A stretch of 64,000 nucleotides of DNA from VRUE01 sp963837695 (GCA_963837695.1 CAWINZ010000005.1:868001-932000); one strand, 5' to 3'; counted from the stretch's first letter, positions 15,320-23,265 are shown. A program made the numbers and translations. The notes: generated from the letters alone by a model not told the origin.

Positions 15320-16521
15320 CAGTCCTCGCCCTCCTCGGCGACGCCGGCGCCCTCTTCGGCCACCTCGGGCTCGACCCCCTCCTGGGCGTCGCCGTCCTCT
15401 GCCGGATTGGGCCGTGGCCGGCCCTCCGGCTGGCCGGCGTAGGCGGCACCGGCCTCGGCCAGCTCGCGCGCCGCCGCCGGCATCTCCCCCTCGCGCTCGC
15501 CGCGGTGCGGCTCGGGGCTGCGCTCGTCGACCGCGTACCAGCCGCTCTGCTCGTCGACCACGTAGAGGTTTTCGTAGAGCGTGTCGAGCGCCGGTTCGGG
15601 CGAGGCGTCGGCTGCCTCGACGGCCGCCACCACCTGCTCCTCGGCCTTGTCGCGGACCTGTTGCAGCTCGCGCTCGCCGAGCACGCCGGCCTCGATGCAG
15701 CGCTGCGCGAAGGCCTCGATCGGGTCTTTGCGCTGCCACTCCTCGACCTCCTCGCGCTCGCGGTAGACCTCGGGGTCGGCGGCGGAGTGGCCGCGGTAGC
15801 GGTAGGTGAAGGCCTCGAGGATGGTCGGGCGGCGCTCCTCGCGCGCCTGGCGGATCCCCTCGGCGACGCCCTCGCGCACCGCGATCACGTCCATCCCGTC
15901 GATCCGCTCGCCGGGGATCCCGTAGCCCTCGGCCTTCTTGGAGAGGTCGGTCTGGGCGGAGTGACGCTCGACCGAGGTCCCCATCCCGTAGAGGTTGTTC
16001 TCGACCAGGAAGAAGACCGGCAGCTGCCAGAGCGCCGCCAGGTTCATCGTCTCGCCGAAGTTGCCGGTGTTGGAGGCGCCGTCGCCGAACATGCAGACGG
16101 TGACCGCGTCTTCGCCCTTGTACTCGGAGGAGAGCGCCAGGCCGGCCGCGATCGGCAGGTTGCCGCCGACGATCCCGTAGCCGCCCATGAAGCGCCGCTC
16201 GCGGTCGAAGATGTGCATCGAGCCGCCGCGGCCGCCGCTGGTCCCGCCGACCCGGCCGAACAGCTCCGACATCACCGGCTCGGGGTCAGTGCCGCGGGCG
16301 ATCGCGTGGCCGTGGGTGCGGTAGGTGCCGATCAGGTAGTCCGCGTCGCGCATCACCGAGGTGGTGCCGACGATCGTCGCCTCCTCGCCGATCGCGAGGT
16401 GGAGGAAGCCGCCCGCTTTGGCCCGCTGGTACTGCCGCCCGGCCTCCTCCTCGAAGCGGCGGATCAACGCCATCCGCGCGAGCAGCTCGTAACAGGTGGA
16501 GGCGTCGGGGAGGTCGGCCAC
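15319..16521 (-). CDS. pdhA: Pyruvate dehydrogenase E1 component, alpha subunit
   Basis: The 400-residue E1-alpha binds thiamine diphosphate through GDGASNTGNFGETMN and LVENNLYGMGTSVERHS. The start region RMALIRRFEEEAGRQYQ and YRGHSAADPEVYR, with the phosphorylation-loop-type segment, are typical. About 75 residues beyond the usual end form an acidic, Glu/Ala-rich tail that is probably disordered. GTG 16521 is the start, ten bases after the stop of the thioredoxin-fold gene, so the two are likely co-transcribed. Branched-chain oxoacid specificity cannot be excluded by sequence alone. Confidence 0.95.
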   Translation of the reverse strand: MADLPDASTCYELLARMALIRRFEEEAGRQYQRAKAGGFLHLAIGEEATIVGTTSVMRDADYLIGTYRTHGHAIARGTDPEPVMSELFGRVGGTSGGRGGSMHIFDRERRFMGGYGIVGGNLPIAAGLALSSEYKGEDAVTVCMFGDGASNTGNFGETMNLAALWQLPVFFLVENNLYGMGTSVERHSAQTDLSKKAEGYGIPGERIDGMDVIAVREGVAEGIRQAREERRPTILEAFTYRYRGHSAADPEVYREREEVEEWQRKDPIEAFAQRCIEAGVLGERELQQVRDKAEEQVVAAVEAADASPEPALDTLYENLYVVDEQSGWYAVDERSPEPHRGEREGEMPAAARELAEAGAAYAGQPEGRPRPNPAEDGDAQEGVEPEVAEEGAGVAEEGED

Positions 16522-16530
16522 GCACTGACC

Positions 16531-17115
16531 TTAGCTCGCGGCCTCGACCGCCTCCTCCAGCCGGTCATCCCCCCAGAAGACCTCGTCGCCGACGAGTAGC
16601 GAGGGGACGCCGATCACCCCCCGCTCGGCGGCCTCGTCGGTCGCCTCGCGCAGCGCGCTCTTGACGCCTTCGGTGCCGGCGGCTTTGCTGACTGCGTTGG
16701 GGTGCAGCTCGCAGGCCGCGGCCGCGATCAGCACGTTGTCGTGCTCGCTCAGATCGCGGCCGGCGGCGAACTGCTGGCGGAAGGCGGCGAGGGCGAAGGA
16801 GACGGTGCGGCCGGTCTGCTTGGCGAACGTGGCGACGCGCATCGCGAACAGCATGTTGCCCGGCCAGGGGTCGGGCCAGACGAGCGGCGCCAGGCTGAGG
16901 TCCCGGGCGCGGCGCTCGACCTCGGCGATCCCGTCCTCGCGCCCGGGCCCGTCGCCCCACGATTCGCGCCCGAAGCGCTGGAACAACCCACCCAGCAGGA
17001 CCGGCTGCCACTCCGGCTGCTCCAGCTCGGCATCAGTGAACACGCCGCTGATCCGTTCCGCGGTCAGGTACGCGTAGGGGGAGCCGAGATCAAAATAAAA
17101 AGTAGTTCGATTCAT
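16531..17115 (-). CDS. DsbA-family / 2-hydroxychromene-2-carboxylate isomerase-like protein
   Basis: The 194-residue thioredoxin-fold protein begins TTFYFDLGSPYAYLTAERI, the signature start of the 2-hydroxychromene-2-carboxylate isomerase / kappa-GST branch of the DsbA family. There Ser replaces the CxxC and glutathione-like thiols are substrates. GVIGVPSLLVGDEVFWGDDRLE is the cis-Pro end of the fold. No CxxC and no signal peptide are present, so it is cytoplasmic and not a disulfide oxidase. It sits between lpd and pdhA in one strand run, but the metabolic link is unclear. The true substrate is unknown. Confidence 0.85.
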   Translation of the reverse strand: MNRTTFYFDLGSPYAYLTAERISGVFTDAELEQPEWQPVLLGGLFQRFGRESWGDGPGREDGIAEVERRARDLSLAPLVWPDPWPGNMLFAMRVATFAKQTGRTVSFALAAFRQQFAAGRDLSEHDNVLIAAAACELHPNAVSKAAGTEGVKSALREATDEAAERGVIGVPSLLVGDEVFWGDDRLEEAVEAAS

Positions 17116-17116
17116 T

Positions 17117-17242
17117 CTTAGACTGTGAAAACCAAGTAGATCGGGGGATGCAGGGAGGCCGACGAGGGGAGCGCACAGTTGGTGCGTGACCCGAGGAGGC
17201 CGACTGAAGACCCCGAGATACGCAGGTTTGCAGCAGTCTAAG
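17117..17242. repeat. Imperfect long inverted repeat between lpd and the isomerase gene
   Basis: CTTAGACTG (17117-17125) pairs with CAGTCTAAG (17234-17242). The next blocks AAACC..TCGGGG (17129-17146) and CCCCGA..GGTTT (17211-17229) pair imperfectly. GGAGGCCGAC repeats directly inside. The right arm contains the lpd stop. It may be a terminator-like hairpin. No second copy in the window. Confidence 0.5.
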
Positions 17243-18605
17243 CGTGGGTTGCCCAGCCATCGACGGCCCGCGCCGCTTCGAAGATCGCCTCGGAGATCGT
17301 CGGGTGGGGATGGACGATCCGCGCCAGCTCCTGGTAGCCGCCCTCAAGCGAGATCGTCGCGACCAGCTCGGCGATCATGTCGCAGGCGCGGTTGCCGACG
17401 ATGTGGGCGCCGAGGATCTCGCCGTACTTGGAGTCGATGACGAGCTTGACCATGCCGTCCTTGTCGTCATAGACGGTTGCGCCGCCGACCGCGCCGAGCT
17501 TCAGCTTGCCGACCTTGACGTCGTGCCCCGCCTCTTTCGCCGCCGCCTCGGTGAGGCCGACGCTGGCGACCTGCGGGTGGCAGAAGGTGGCGCCGGCGAT
17601 GAGGTTCTGGTCGACGGGGTGGGTCGCAACGCCGGCCGCGTGCTCGGCCGCGACGACGCCCTCATCGGAAGCCTTGTGGGCGAGCGCCTTGGTGTGGACC
17701 AGGTCGCCGATCGCGTAGACCTTGGCGTTGGAGGTGCGGCCGAACTCGTCGACCTCGACCTTGCCCCGGTCGGTCAGCTTGACTCCTGCGGCCTCCAGCC
17801 CGAGCCCCTCGACGTCGGCGGAGCGGCCACCGGCGACGCAGAGGTAGTCGACCTCGGCGCTCTCGCCACCGTAGGTGAACTTGACCGAGTCGGCGCCGGC
17901 CTCGACGTTCTCGACTGGGGCGCCGGTGGAGATCGTGATGTTCTGCTTTTTGAAGGCCCGCTCGACGACCCGCGCCATGTCCTTGTCCTCGGCCGGGAGG
18001 ATCTGGTCGAGCATCTCGATCAGCAGCACCTCGGTGCCGAAGCGGCCGTAGGCGGAGGCGATCTCACAGCCCGAGGCGCCGGCGCCGACGACGGCGATCT
18101 TGCGCGGCTGCTCGGGGAGCGACCAGGCGCCCCAGGTGTCGAGGACGCGGTCGCCGAACTCGACGCCGGGGATCGGCAGCGCGACCGAGCCGGTGGCGAG
18201 CACCACCGTGCCCGCCTCGTAGACGTCGTCGCCGACGGCGACGTTGCCCTCGGCGGTGAGCGAGCCGACGCCCTCGATCACGGTCACCTTGTTTTTGTCC
18301 CAGAGCATCTTCACTCCGCCCGAGAGCGAGTCGGAGACGGCGGCGCGGCGCTTGCCCAGCGCTTCCCAGTCGACCGAGACGTCCTTGGCGACGACGCCCA
18401 GCTCGGCGCTGCCCCGCGCCTGGTCGTAGATCTCGGCGCTGCGCAGGATCGTCTTGGCCGGGATGCAGGCGTAGTTGAGGCAGCGCCCGCCCGGTTTGTC
18501 GCGCTCGACAACCGCGGTCTTCTTGCCCAGCTGGGCGGCGCGGATAGCGGCTACATAGCCGCCAGGGCCCCCGCCGATGACGATTACGTCGTATGAATCG
18601 GCCAC
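17238..18605 (-). CDS. lpdA: Dihydrolipoyl dehydrogenase (E3)
   Basis: The 455-residue flavoprotein reoxidises dihydrolipoamide with NAD. VIVIGGGPGGYVAAIRAAQLG binds FAD. The redox disulfide sits in GGRCLNYACIPAK, slightly unlike the usual GGTCLNxGCIPSK but with both Cys spaced correctly. VGAGASGCEIASAYGRFG is the NAD site, AIGDLVHTKALAHKASDEG the second FAD motif, and the catalytic His-Glu is in HPHPTISEAIFE. It is the first gene of the run lpd, isomerase, E1-alpha, E1-beta, E2. Confidence 0.96.
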   Translation of the reverse strand: MADSYDVIVIGGGPGGYVAAIRAAQLGKKTAVVERDKPGGRCLNYACIPAKTILRSAEIYDQARGSAELGVVAKDVSVDWEALGKRRAAVSDSLSGGVKMLWDKNKVTVIEGVGSLTAEGNVAVGDDVYEAGTVVLATGSVALPIPGVEFGDRVLDTWGAWSLPEQPRKIAVVGAGASGCEIASAYGRFGTEVLLIEMLDQILPAEDKDMARVVERAFKKQNITISTGAPVENVEAGADSVKFTYGGESAEVDYLCVAGGRSADVEGLGLEAAGVKLTDRGKVEVDEFGRTSNAKVYAIGDLVHTKALAHKASDEGVVAAEHAAGVATHPVDQNLIAGATFCHPQVASVGLTEAAAKEAGHDVKVGKLKLGAVGGATVYDDKDGMVKLVIDSKYGEILGAHIVGNRACDMIAELVATISLEGGYQELARIVHPHPTISEAIFEAARAVDGWATHA

Positions 18606-18636
18606 GAACTTCAGCCTATAGAACGCCCGCCGCCGT

Positions 18637-19152
18637 CTACTCCCTGGAAGGCATTTGTATGCGGGCCATCGCCTTGACCATGAAGTAGAAGAGGCTGCCG
18701 GCGACGAGGAGCAGGCCGAAGGTAGCGGCGAACTGGGCGACGGTCGATACCTGTACGGCGAGGCCGAAGACGGCGCTGAAGATGAGGAAGACGAGCAGCA
18801 GTTGGAAGCCGAGCACGGCCCAGTAGCGGGCTCGCCACATGCCCCAGGCCATGATCCCCATCAGCAGGGCCGGGGCGAGCACCTGGACGAAGTGGGGTTT
18901 GCTGCCTTCGACCTTCACGCCGGCCACGTAGCCGGCGACGATCGAGGCGGCGACCAGCGCGGCGATCACGGCGCCGATCGTCACGGCCAGCGGTCGCTCG
19001 CCCTCGGCCAGCGGCGGCAGGTTCTCGCGGATCTCCTGGTTGCGCTCCTCGGCACGGGCGTAGCCCTTCTCCATCCGCTCGCGCGGGGTGGGGGCATCGG
19101 CGCCGCGCTGCTTGCGCTTGCGGGGAGCGGGGGAGTCCGGCGAGTCAGGCAC
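18637..19152 (-). CDS. Membrane protein with four transmembrane segments
   Basis: The 171-residue protein has a basic, polar N-terminal 55 residues (SPAPRKRKQRGADAPTPRER). Four hydrophobic helices follow: AVTIGAVIAALVAASIVAG, FVQVLAPALLMGIMAWGM, YWAVLGFQLLLVFLIFSAVF and FAATFGLLLVAGSLFYFMV. I do not recognise a named family, but the plan is common among actinobacterial membrane proteins of unknown function. Its start overlaps the thiE stop by eight bases, so it is probably translated from the thiE transcript. A direct role in thiamine metabolism is not implied by its sequence. Confidence 0.7.
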   Translation of the reverse strand: MPDSPDSPAPRKRKQRGADAPTPRERMEKGYARAEERNQEIRENLPPLAEGERPLAVTIGAVIAALVAASIVAGYVAGVKVEGSKPHFVQVLAPALLMGIMAWGMWRARYWAVLGFQLLLVFLIFSAVFGLAVQVSTVAQFAATFGLLLVAGSLFYFMVKAMARIQMPSRE

Positions 19153-19924
19153 CGGGGGCCGCCTCGCCGACCGCGGCTAGGGCGCCGCGCAACGCTTCGG
19201 CAACCGCCGCGGGATCCTCCGCGTCGCGGATCACCCGCACGACGCCGAGCCGGTGCGCGCCGGCGGAAACGACCTCGGCGGCGTTCGCGGTGTCGATGCC
19301 GCCGATCGCGAAGAAGGGGTGGGGGGCGCCGGCGGCGGCGTGCTCGACCAGGCCGAGCCCGACCCCGGGCCGTCCCGCTTTGGTCGGCGTCTCCCAGATG
19401 GGACCGACGCTCACGTAGTCGACGGCGGATGACGCGCCTGCCCGGCGCATATCTGCGTCCTCAGTCGCTCGCGTGCGGAGCACGCCACGCTCCCTGCGTC
19501 CTTGATCTGCTTGGGCAGGCACGCCACCGCTAGCCGCCAGTTGCTCTTTGGAATGAGTCGAAAGGCCGATGATCATCTCCGGTCCCAGAATCTCTCGCGC
19601 CTCCTCTACGGGCATATCGTCTTGTCCCAGGTGAACCCCGTCGGCGTCGCAGGCCCGGGCCAGGTAAGGATCGTCGTTGACGATGAAGAGGGCGCTGTAG
19701 GTGTCGCAGAGGCGGCGGAAGGTCTGCGCCGAGCGCTCGATCTCGTCGCGGCCCAGCTCCTTCTCGCGTAACTGGACGATGTCGACGCCACCGCTCAGCG
19801 CGGCGTGGAGCAGCGCCTCGAGGTCACGGCCGCCGGGCATCGCCTCGCAGACGAAGTAGAGGCGCGCGGTGCGCAGCCGCTCGCGTCGCAGCGGGCCGTG
19901 TGCCTCGGGCATCGCCAAGCTCAT
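19145..19924 (-). CDS. thiE: Thiamine-phosphate synthase with an internal insertion
   Basis: ThiE joins HMP-pyrophosphate and thiazole phosphate. RLYFVCEAM, VDIVQLREKELG, FIVNDDPYLARACDADGVHLGQDD, IIGLSTHS, VSVGPIWETPTKAG and FFAIGGIDTANAAEV cover the whole TIM barrel. About 32 residues (SGGVPAQADQGRRERG onwards) interrupt the normally continuous join between STHSxEQLxAA and DYVSVGP. They are encoded by the hairpin-shaped stretch 19436-19520. Start taken as ATG 19924 (next ATG at 19912). It is divergent from the riboswitch-controlled thiO and shares the short upstream region. Confidence 0.93.
   Translation of the reverse strand: MSLAMPEAHGPLRRERLRTARLYFVCEAMPGGRDLEALLHAALSGGVDIVQLREKELGRDEIERSAQTFRRLCDTYSALFIVNDDPYLARACDADGVHLGQDDMPVEEAREILGPEMIIGLSTHSKEQLAASGGVPAQADQGRRERGVLRTRATEDADMRRAGASSAVDYVSVGPIWETPTKAGRPGVGLGLVEHAAAGAPHPFFAIGGIDTANAAEVVSAGAHRLGVVRVIRDAEDPAAVAEALRGALAAVGEAAPGA
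19436..19520. repeat. Hairpin-shaped insertion inside thiE
   Basis: The outer arms GCCTGCCC (19436-19443) and GGGCAGGC (19513-19520) and a central GCGTGC/GCACGC hairpin (19471-19485) share the same centre. The segments between them pair poorly, but TGCGTCCT occurs on each side as a direct repeat. The whole matches the extra residues of ThiE. Single copy in this window, so the family is unproven. Confidence 0.5.
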
Positions 19925-19971
19925 ACGCCGATTATGGCTTGCCTTGTGCGTCGGAGGGGTAGCATCGGAGG

Positions 19972-20075
19972 AGTAACGGGAGCCGTTGGCGCCTTTCGGG
20001 CGCCGAGGCTGAGAGGGCGGCATCGAGGCCGCCGACCGTCTGGACCTGATCCGGGTAATGCCGGCGGAGGCAAAG
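19972..20075 (+). promoter_or_regulatory. TPP riboswitch (THI element)
   Basis: The conserved blocks are in order: ACGGGAGCC, a GC-rich P3 hairpin (GGCGCC TTTC GGGCGCC), GGCTGAGAGGG, a P4-like GGCGGC..GCCGCC stem, then GACCTGATCCGGGTAATGCC and GGAGGCA. Ligand binding is known to repress thiamine genes. The ribosome binding site GGAGG (20066-20070) is part of the aptamer's 3' end, so control is probably at translation initiation. No terminator follows. Confidence 0.95.
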
Positions 20076-21167
20076 TTGAGCGAGCAGCGAGGTTATGACG
20101 CGGTAATTGTCGGAGGCGGTGTGATCGGCCTCTCTTGCGCCTGGCGCGTGGCGCAGCGCGGAGCGCGAGTCGTGCTCATCGATCGCGCGGATCCTCCCGC
20201 CGGGGCGACGCGCGTAGCCGCCGGAATGCTGGCCCCGGTCGGCGAGCTTGCCTTCGGCGAGCCGGAGCTGCTCAAGATGACCCTCGCTGCGGCGGAGCTG
20301 TACCCGGACTTCGTCGCCGAGCTGGAGGCGGCGAGCGGGGTCGCCACCGGCTACCGCCGCGACGGCGCCCTGCACGTCGCACTCGACCGCGACGAGGCGG
20401 CGGAGCTGCGCCGCGTCCACGAGCTGCAGCGCTCGCTCGGCCTCGGCGCCGAGTGGCTGCCGCCGCGCCGCTGCCGCGAGCTGGAGCCCGGCCTGACCCC
20501 GTCCTTCAACGGCGGCGTGCACGTGCCCGACGAGGCCTCGGTCGATCCGCTGGCGCTCTCCGAAGCTCTGCTGGCGTGTCTGGAAAAAGAAGACGTCGTG
20601 TTGTTGCCGGAAACCGAGGTCGAAGCTGCGCTGCTTGACGGCGAGCGGATCGCCGGCGTGCGCACCGCGGGCGGCAGGGAGCTGCGCGCGGCCGCCGTCA
20701 TCCTCGCCACCGGCGCCTGGTCCGCCCAAGCGCAGTGGCTGCCCGATTCCGCCCGCCCGCCGGTGCGCCCGGTCAAGGGCCAGATCCTCGAGCTGCGCTC
20801 CCGCGACGGGGTGGCGCCCTGCCGGCGGATCGTCTCCTCCGAGCGCGTCTACCTCGTCCCCCGCCCAGACGGTCGCCTGATCGTCGGGGCGACCGTCGAG
20901 GAGCAGGGATTCGACACCGCGGTGACGGCGGGCGGCGTCCACGAGCTGTTGCGCGAGGCCTACCGCCTGTTGCCCGAGGTCGCCGAGATGGAGCTGGTCG
21001 AGGCGACCGCAGGGCTGCGGCCGGGGACGCCCGACAACCTGCCGCTGATCGGCGCGAGCGGCGTCGACGGACTGCTCTGGGCGACCGGGCACTACCGCAA
21101 CGGGATCCTGCTGGCGCCGCTGACCGCGAACATCCTGGTCGAGGAGCTGGAGGGGGCGCCGGTATGA
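20076..21167 (+). CDS. thiO: Glycine oxidase for thiazole synthesis
   Basis: The 363-residue FAD-dependent amine oxidase makes dehydroglycine for ThiG. YDAVIVGGGVIGLSCAWRVAQRG is the dinucleotide-binding start. VAAGMLAPVGEL, GGVHVPDEASVDPLALSEAL and GLRPGTPDNLPLIGASGVDGLLWATGHYRNGILLAP complete the D-amino-acid-oxidase/ThiO fold. Start chosen as TTG 20076, five bases after GGAGG inside the riboswitch; ATG 20058 would place the start inside the aptamer core. The stop overlaps the ATG of the thiS-thiG fusion. Thiamine pyrophosphate probably represses its translation through the riboswitch. Confidence 0.93.
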   Translation: MSEQRGYDAVIVGGGVIGLSCAWRVAQRGARVVLIDRADPPAGATRVAAGMLAPVGELAFGEPELLKMTLAAAELYPDFVAELEAASGVATGYRRDGALHVALDRDEAAELRRVHELQRSLGLGAEWLPPRRCRELEPGLTPSFNGGVHVPDEASVDPLALSEALLACLEKEDVVLLPETEVEAALLDGERIAGVRTAGGRELRAAAVILATGAWSAQAQWLPDSARPPVRPVKGQILELRSRDGVAPCRRIVSSERVYLVPRPDGRLIVGATVEEQGFDTAVTAGGVHELLREAYRLLPEVAEMELVEATAGLRPGTPDNLPLIGASGVDGLLWATGHYRNGILLAPLTANILVEELEGAPV

Positions 21168-22138
21168 GGATCGAGCTCAACGGCGAGCCGCGCGAGCTGC
21201 CGGCGGGCGCGACGCTCGCCGACGCGGTGCGCGGGAGCGGCGCCGAGCGCGAGGGTCGCGGCGTCGCCGTGGCGCTCGACGGCGAGGTCGTGCCGCGCGC
21301 CGATTGGGACTCGACGGCGCTCGCCGAGGGCCATAGCGTCGAGGTGCTCGCCGCGATCCAAGGCGGCGCCGAGACCTGGGAGCTGGGCGGCCGGCGGTGG
21401 TCCTCGCGGCTGATCGCCGGCACGGGCGGCTTCCGCTCGCTGGAGCAGATGGAGGAGGCGCTGGTCGCCTCCGGCGCGGAGATCGTCACCGTCGCGCTGC
21501 GCCGCATCGACCCGGCGGCGAAAGGCTCGGTGCTCGACGTGCTCGACCGCCTCGGCCTCTTCGCCCTGCCCAACACCGCCGGCTGCTTCACCGCCCGCGA
21601 CGCGATCCGCACCGCCCGCCTCGCCCGTGAGGCCTTCCAGACCGAGTGGATCAAGCTCGAGGTGATCGGCGACGACCGCACCCTCTACCCGGACGCGGTC
21701 GAGCTGCTCGATGCCGCCGAGACCCTGGTCGGCGAGGGCTTCACCGTCCTCCCCTACACCAACGACGACCCGATCCTCGCCCGCCGCCTCGAGGAGGCGG
21801 GTTGCGCCGCGGTGATGCCGCTCGGCTCACCGATCGGCTCCGGCGCCGGCATCCGCAACCCGTACAACATCGCGATCGTCGCCGAACGGGCGGCGGTCCC
21901 GGTCGTCCTCGACGCCGGCATCGGCACCGCCTCCGATGCGGCGCTGGCGATGGAGCTCGGCTGCGACGCCGTGATGGCGGCCAGCTCGATCTTCGGCGCC
22001 GAGGATCCGACCGCGATGGCACGCGCCCTGCGCGGCGCCGTCGAGGCCGGCCACGGCGCCCGCCAGGCAGGCCGCATCCCCCGCCGCACCCACGCCGAGG
22101 CCTCGACCCCCGAGGAGGGGCTGCCCGAGCTTTCCTGA
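21164..22138 (+). CDS. thiG: ThiS-ThiG fusion: sulfur carrier plus thiazole synthase
   Basis: Residues 1-68 are ThiS (MRIELNGEPRELPAGATLAD, ending AAIQGG), and residues 69-324 are ThiG in the same frame. ThiG shows WSSRLIAGTGGF, WIKLEVIGDDRTLYPD with the Schiff-base Lys, GSPIGSGAGIRNPYNI and VPVVLDAGIGTASDAA. ThiG builds the thiazole ring from deoxyxylulose phosphate, dehydroglycine and ThiS-thiocarboxylate. The Gly-Gly that must become a free thiocarboxylate is internal here, so cleavage after it, or another sulfur route, would be needed. Such fusions are known in other bacteria. ATG 21164 overlaps the thiO stop; same TPP-riboswitch transcript. Confidence 0.93.
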   Translation: MRIELNGEPRELPAGATLADAVRGSGAEREGRGVAVALDGEVVPRADWDSTALAEGHSVEVLAAIQGGAETWELGGRRWSSRLIAGTGGFRSLEQMEEALVASGAEIVTVALRRIDPAAKGSVLDVLDRLGLFALPNTAGCFTARDAIRTARLAREAFQTEWIKLEVIGDDRTLYPDAVELLDAAETLVGEGFTVLPYTNDDPILARRLEEAGCAAVMPLGSPIGSGAGIRNPYNIAIVAERAAVPVVLDAGIGTASDAALAMELGCDAVMAASSIFGAEDPTAMARALRGAVEAGHGARQAGRIPRRTHAEASTPEEGLPELS

Positions 22139-22159
22139 TCGGATTACCATGGGCCGCAC

Positions 22160-22233
22160 GCCCCTGTAGCTCAGTTGGTTAGAGCGGCGGCCTTTTAAGC
22201 CGCGCGGCGCGGGTTCGAATCCCGCCGGGGGCA
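22160..22233 (+). tRNA. tRNA-Lys (anticodon TTT)
   Basis: Canonical cloverleaf: acceptor GCCCCTG with CGGGGGC, D-arm with AGCTCAGTTGG, anticodon loop CTTTTAA on stem GCGGC/GCCGC, and T-arm with GTTCGAATCC. CCA is not encoded. The LOG-family gene begins only eight bases after it. Confidence 0.96.
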
Positions 22234-22241
22234 CTACGCGA

Positions 22242-22973
22242 GTGGTTGGCGACAAGGAGATCCTCGGCGGTCCGGGTTCGAACGGCGCGCGGCGCGACCG
22301 CGATCTGCTGCGCCAGCCCTGCGACGTCGAGGAGCAGGACGATCTGCGCCTGGAGCGGATCCATGACGAGGTCGAGCGGGGATTCGACGCGCTCCGCGAC
22401 GTCGAGGAGGGCGTCTCGATCTTCGGCTCGGCCAGGGTTCGCGAGGACCATCGCTGGTACGGGCTCTGCCGCCAGACCGCGGCCTGCCTCGCAGCCGAGG
22501 ACTTCACGGTGATCACCGGCGGTGGGCGCGGCCTGATGGAGGCGGCCAACCGCGGCGCGGCCGAGGCCGGCGGCCTCTCGGTCGGTCTCAATATCGAGCT
22601 GCCGCACGAGCAGCAGGTCAATCCGTACGTCAACCGGGCGCTCAACTTCCACTACTTCTTCGCCCGCAAGCTGATGTTCGTCCGCTACGCCCGCGCCTTT
22701 ATCATCTTCCCCGGTGGCTTCGGCACGATGGACGAGCTGTTCGAGAGCATCACCCTGATCCAGACCAACCGGATCGAGCACTTCCCGACGATCCTCGTCG
22801 ACAGCGACCACTGGGCACCGCTCCTGCGCTGGATCGACGAGGACCTCGACGACAACGGCCTGATCGACCGCGTCGACATGCGCCGCCTCGTCACCGCCGA
22901 CACCACCGAGGAGATCTGCAACCACGTCCGCCGGGCCAGCGCCGCTCAGAAGCAGGTCTCAAAGACACCATGA
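22242..22973 (+). CDS. LOG-family protein (cytokinin-riboside phosphoribohydrolase-like)
   Basis: The 243-residue Rossmann-fold protein belongs to the TIGR00730/LOG family, which hydrolyses nucleoside 5'-monophosphates to base and ribose phosphate. VSIFGSARV opens the fold, VITGGGRGLMEAANRGA follows, and the signature PGGFGTMDELFE is the catalytic/nucleotide motif. About 55 charged residues precede the fold, as in many actinobacterial members. GTG 22242 lies just after tRNA-Lys, so tRNA and mRNA are probably cut from a common transcript. Older databases call such proteins lysine decarboxylases, which is not supported. Confidence 0.88.
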   Translation: MVGDKEILGGPGSNGARRDRDLLRQPCDVEEQDDLRLERIHDEVERGFDALRDVEEGVSIFGSARVREDHRWYGLCRQTAACLAAEDFTVITGGGRGLMEAANRGAAEAGGLSVGLNIELPHEQQVNPYVNRALNFHYFFARKLMFVRYARAFIIFPGGFGTMDELFESITLIQTNRIEHFPTILVDSDHWAPLLRWIDEDLDDNGLIDRVDMRRLVTADTTEEICNHVRRASAAQKQVSKTP

Positions 22974-23023
22974 TGCTGGCGGACGTGAGTCTCGGCGGCG
23001 AGTCAAGCGCGAGCAGTAAGGCG

Positions 23024-23054
23024 AAAAAAAGGCGGCCCGCCGAAGCGGACCGCC
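23024..23054 (-). terminator. Intrinsic terminator downstream of the tRNA-like gene
   Basis: On the minus strand a 10-bp stem GGCGGTCCGC/GCGGGCCGCC (one mismatch) with a TTCG tetraloop is followed by seven T residues. It is the clearest Rho-independent terminator in the window. It ends the leftward transcript from purH through the tRNA-like gene. Confidence 0.85.
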
Positions 23055-23112
23055 TGAAACCGAGGTTGCCGCCGAACTTCAACGACCCTGTCTTCACGTG
23101 TGCCCATCATAA

Positions 23113-23182
23113 CGCCCCGAGCGGGAGTCGAACCCGCCAACCTCGTTTCGTGAAGACAAGGCCCGCGTCCGGCGGCCGGGGC
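23113..23182 (-). tRNA. Non-canonical tRNA, possibly tRNA-Val (anticodon CAC)
   Basis: On the minus strand, acceptor GCCCCGG pairs with TCGGGGC, and the T-arm GCGGG-TTCGACT-CCCGC is perfect. An anticodon arm with loop TTCACGA (CAC) is present, though its last stem pair is C-A. The D-arm is short and GC-rich with no AGCTCAG-type sequence, and T8 is missing. A strong terminator follows. It may be a degenerate or specialised tRNA rather than an active valine tRNA. Confidence 0.5.
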
Positions 23183-23265
23183 GTTGCCGCGGCCGTGACA
23201 GGCCGGACGCTACTTAGACAACTGTCACGTGTGGTGCGCTAAACCAGAAAGTTCTGTGACAGGAA

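Noticed and set aside
20735..21163. Long upstream extension of the ThiS-ThiG frame.
   Set aside because: It is an alternate-frame reading of thiO; ThiS starts with its conserved MRIELNGEPRELP at 21164.
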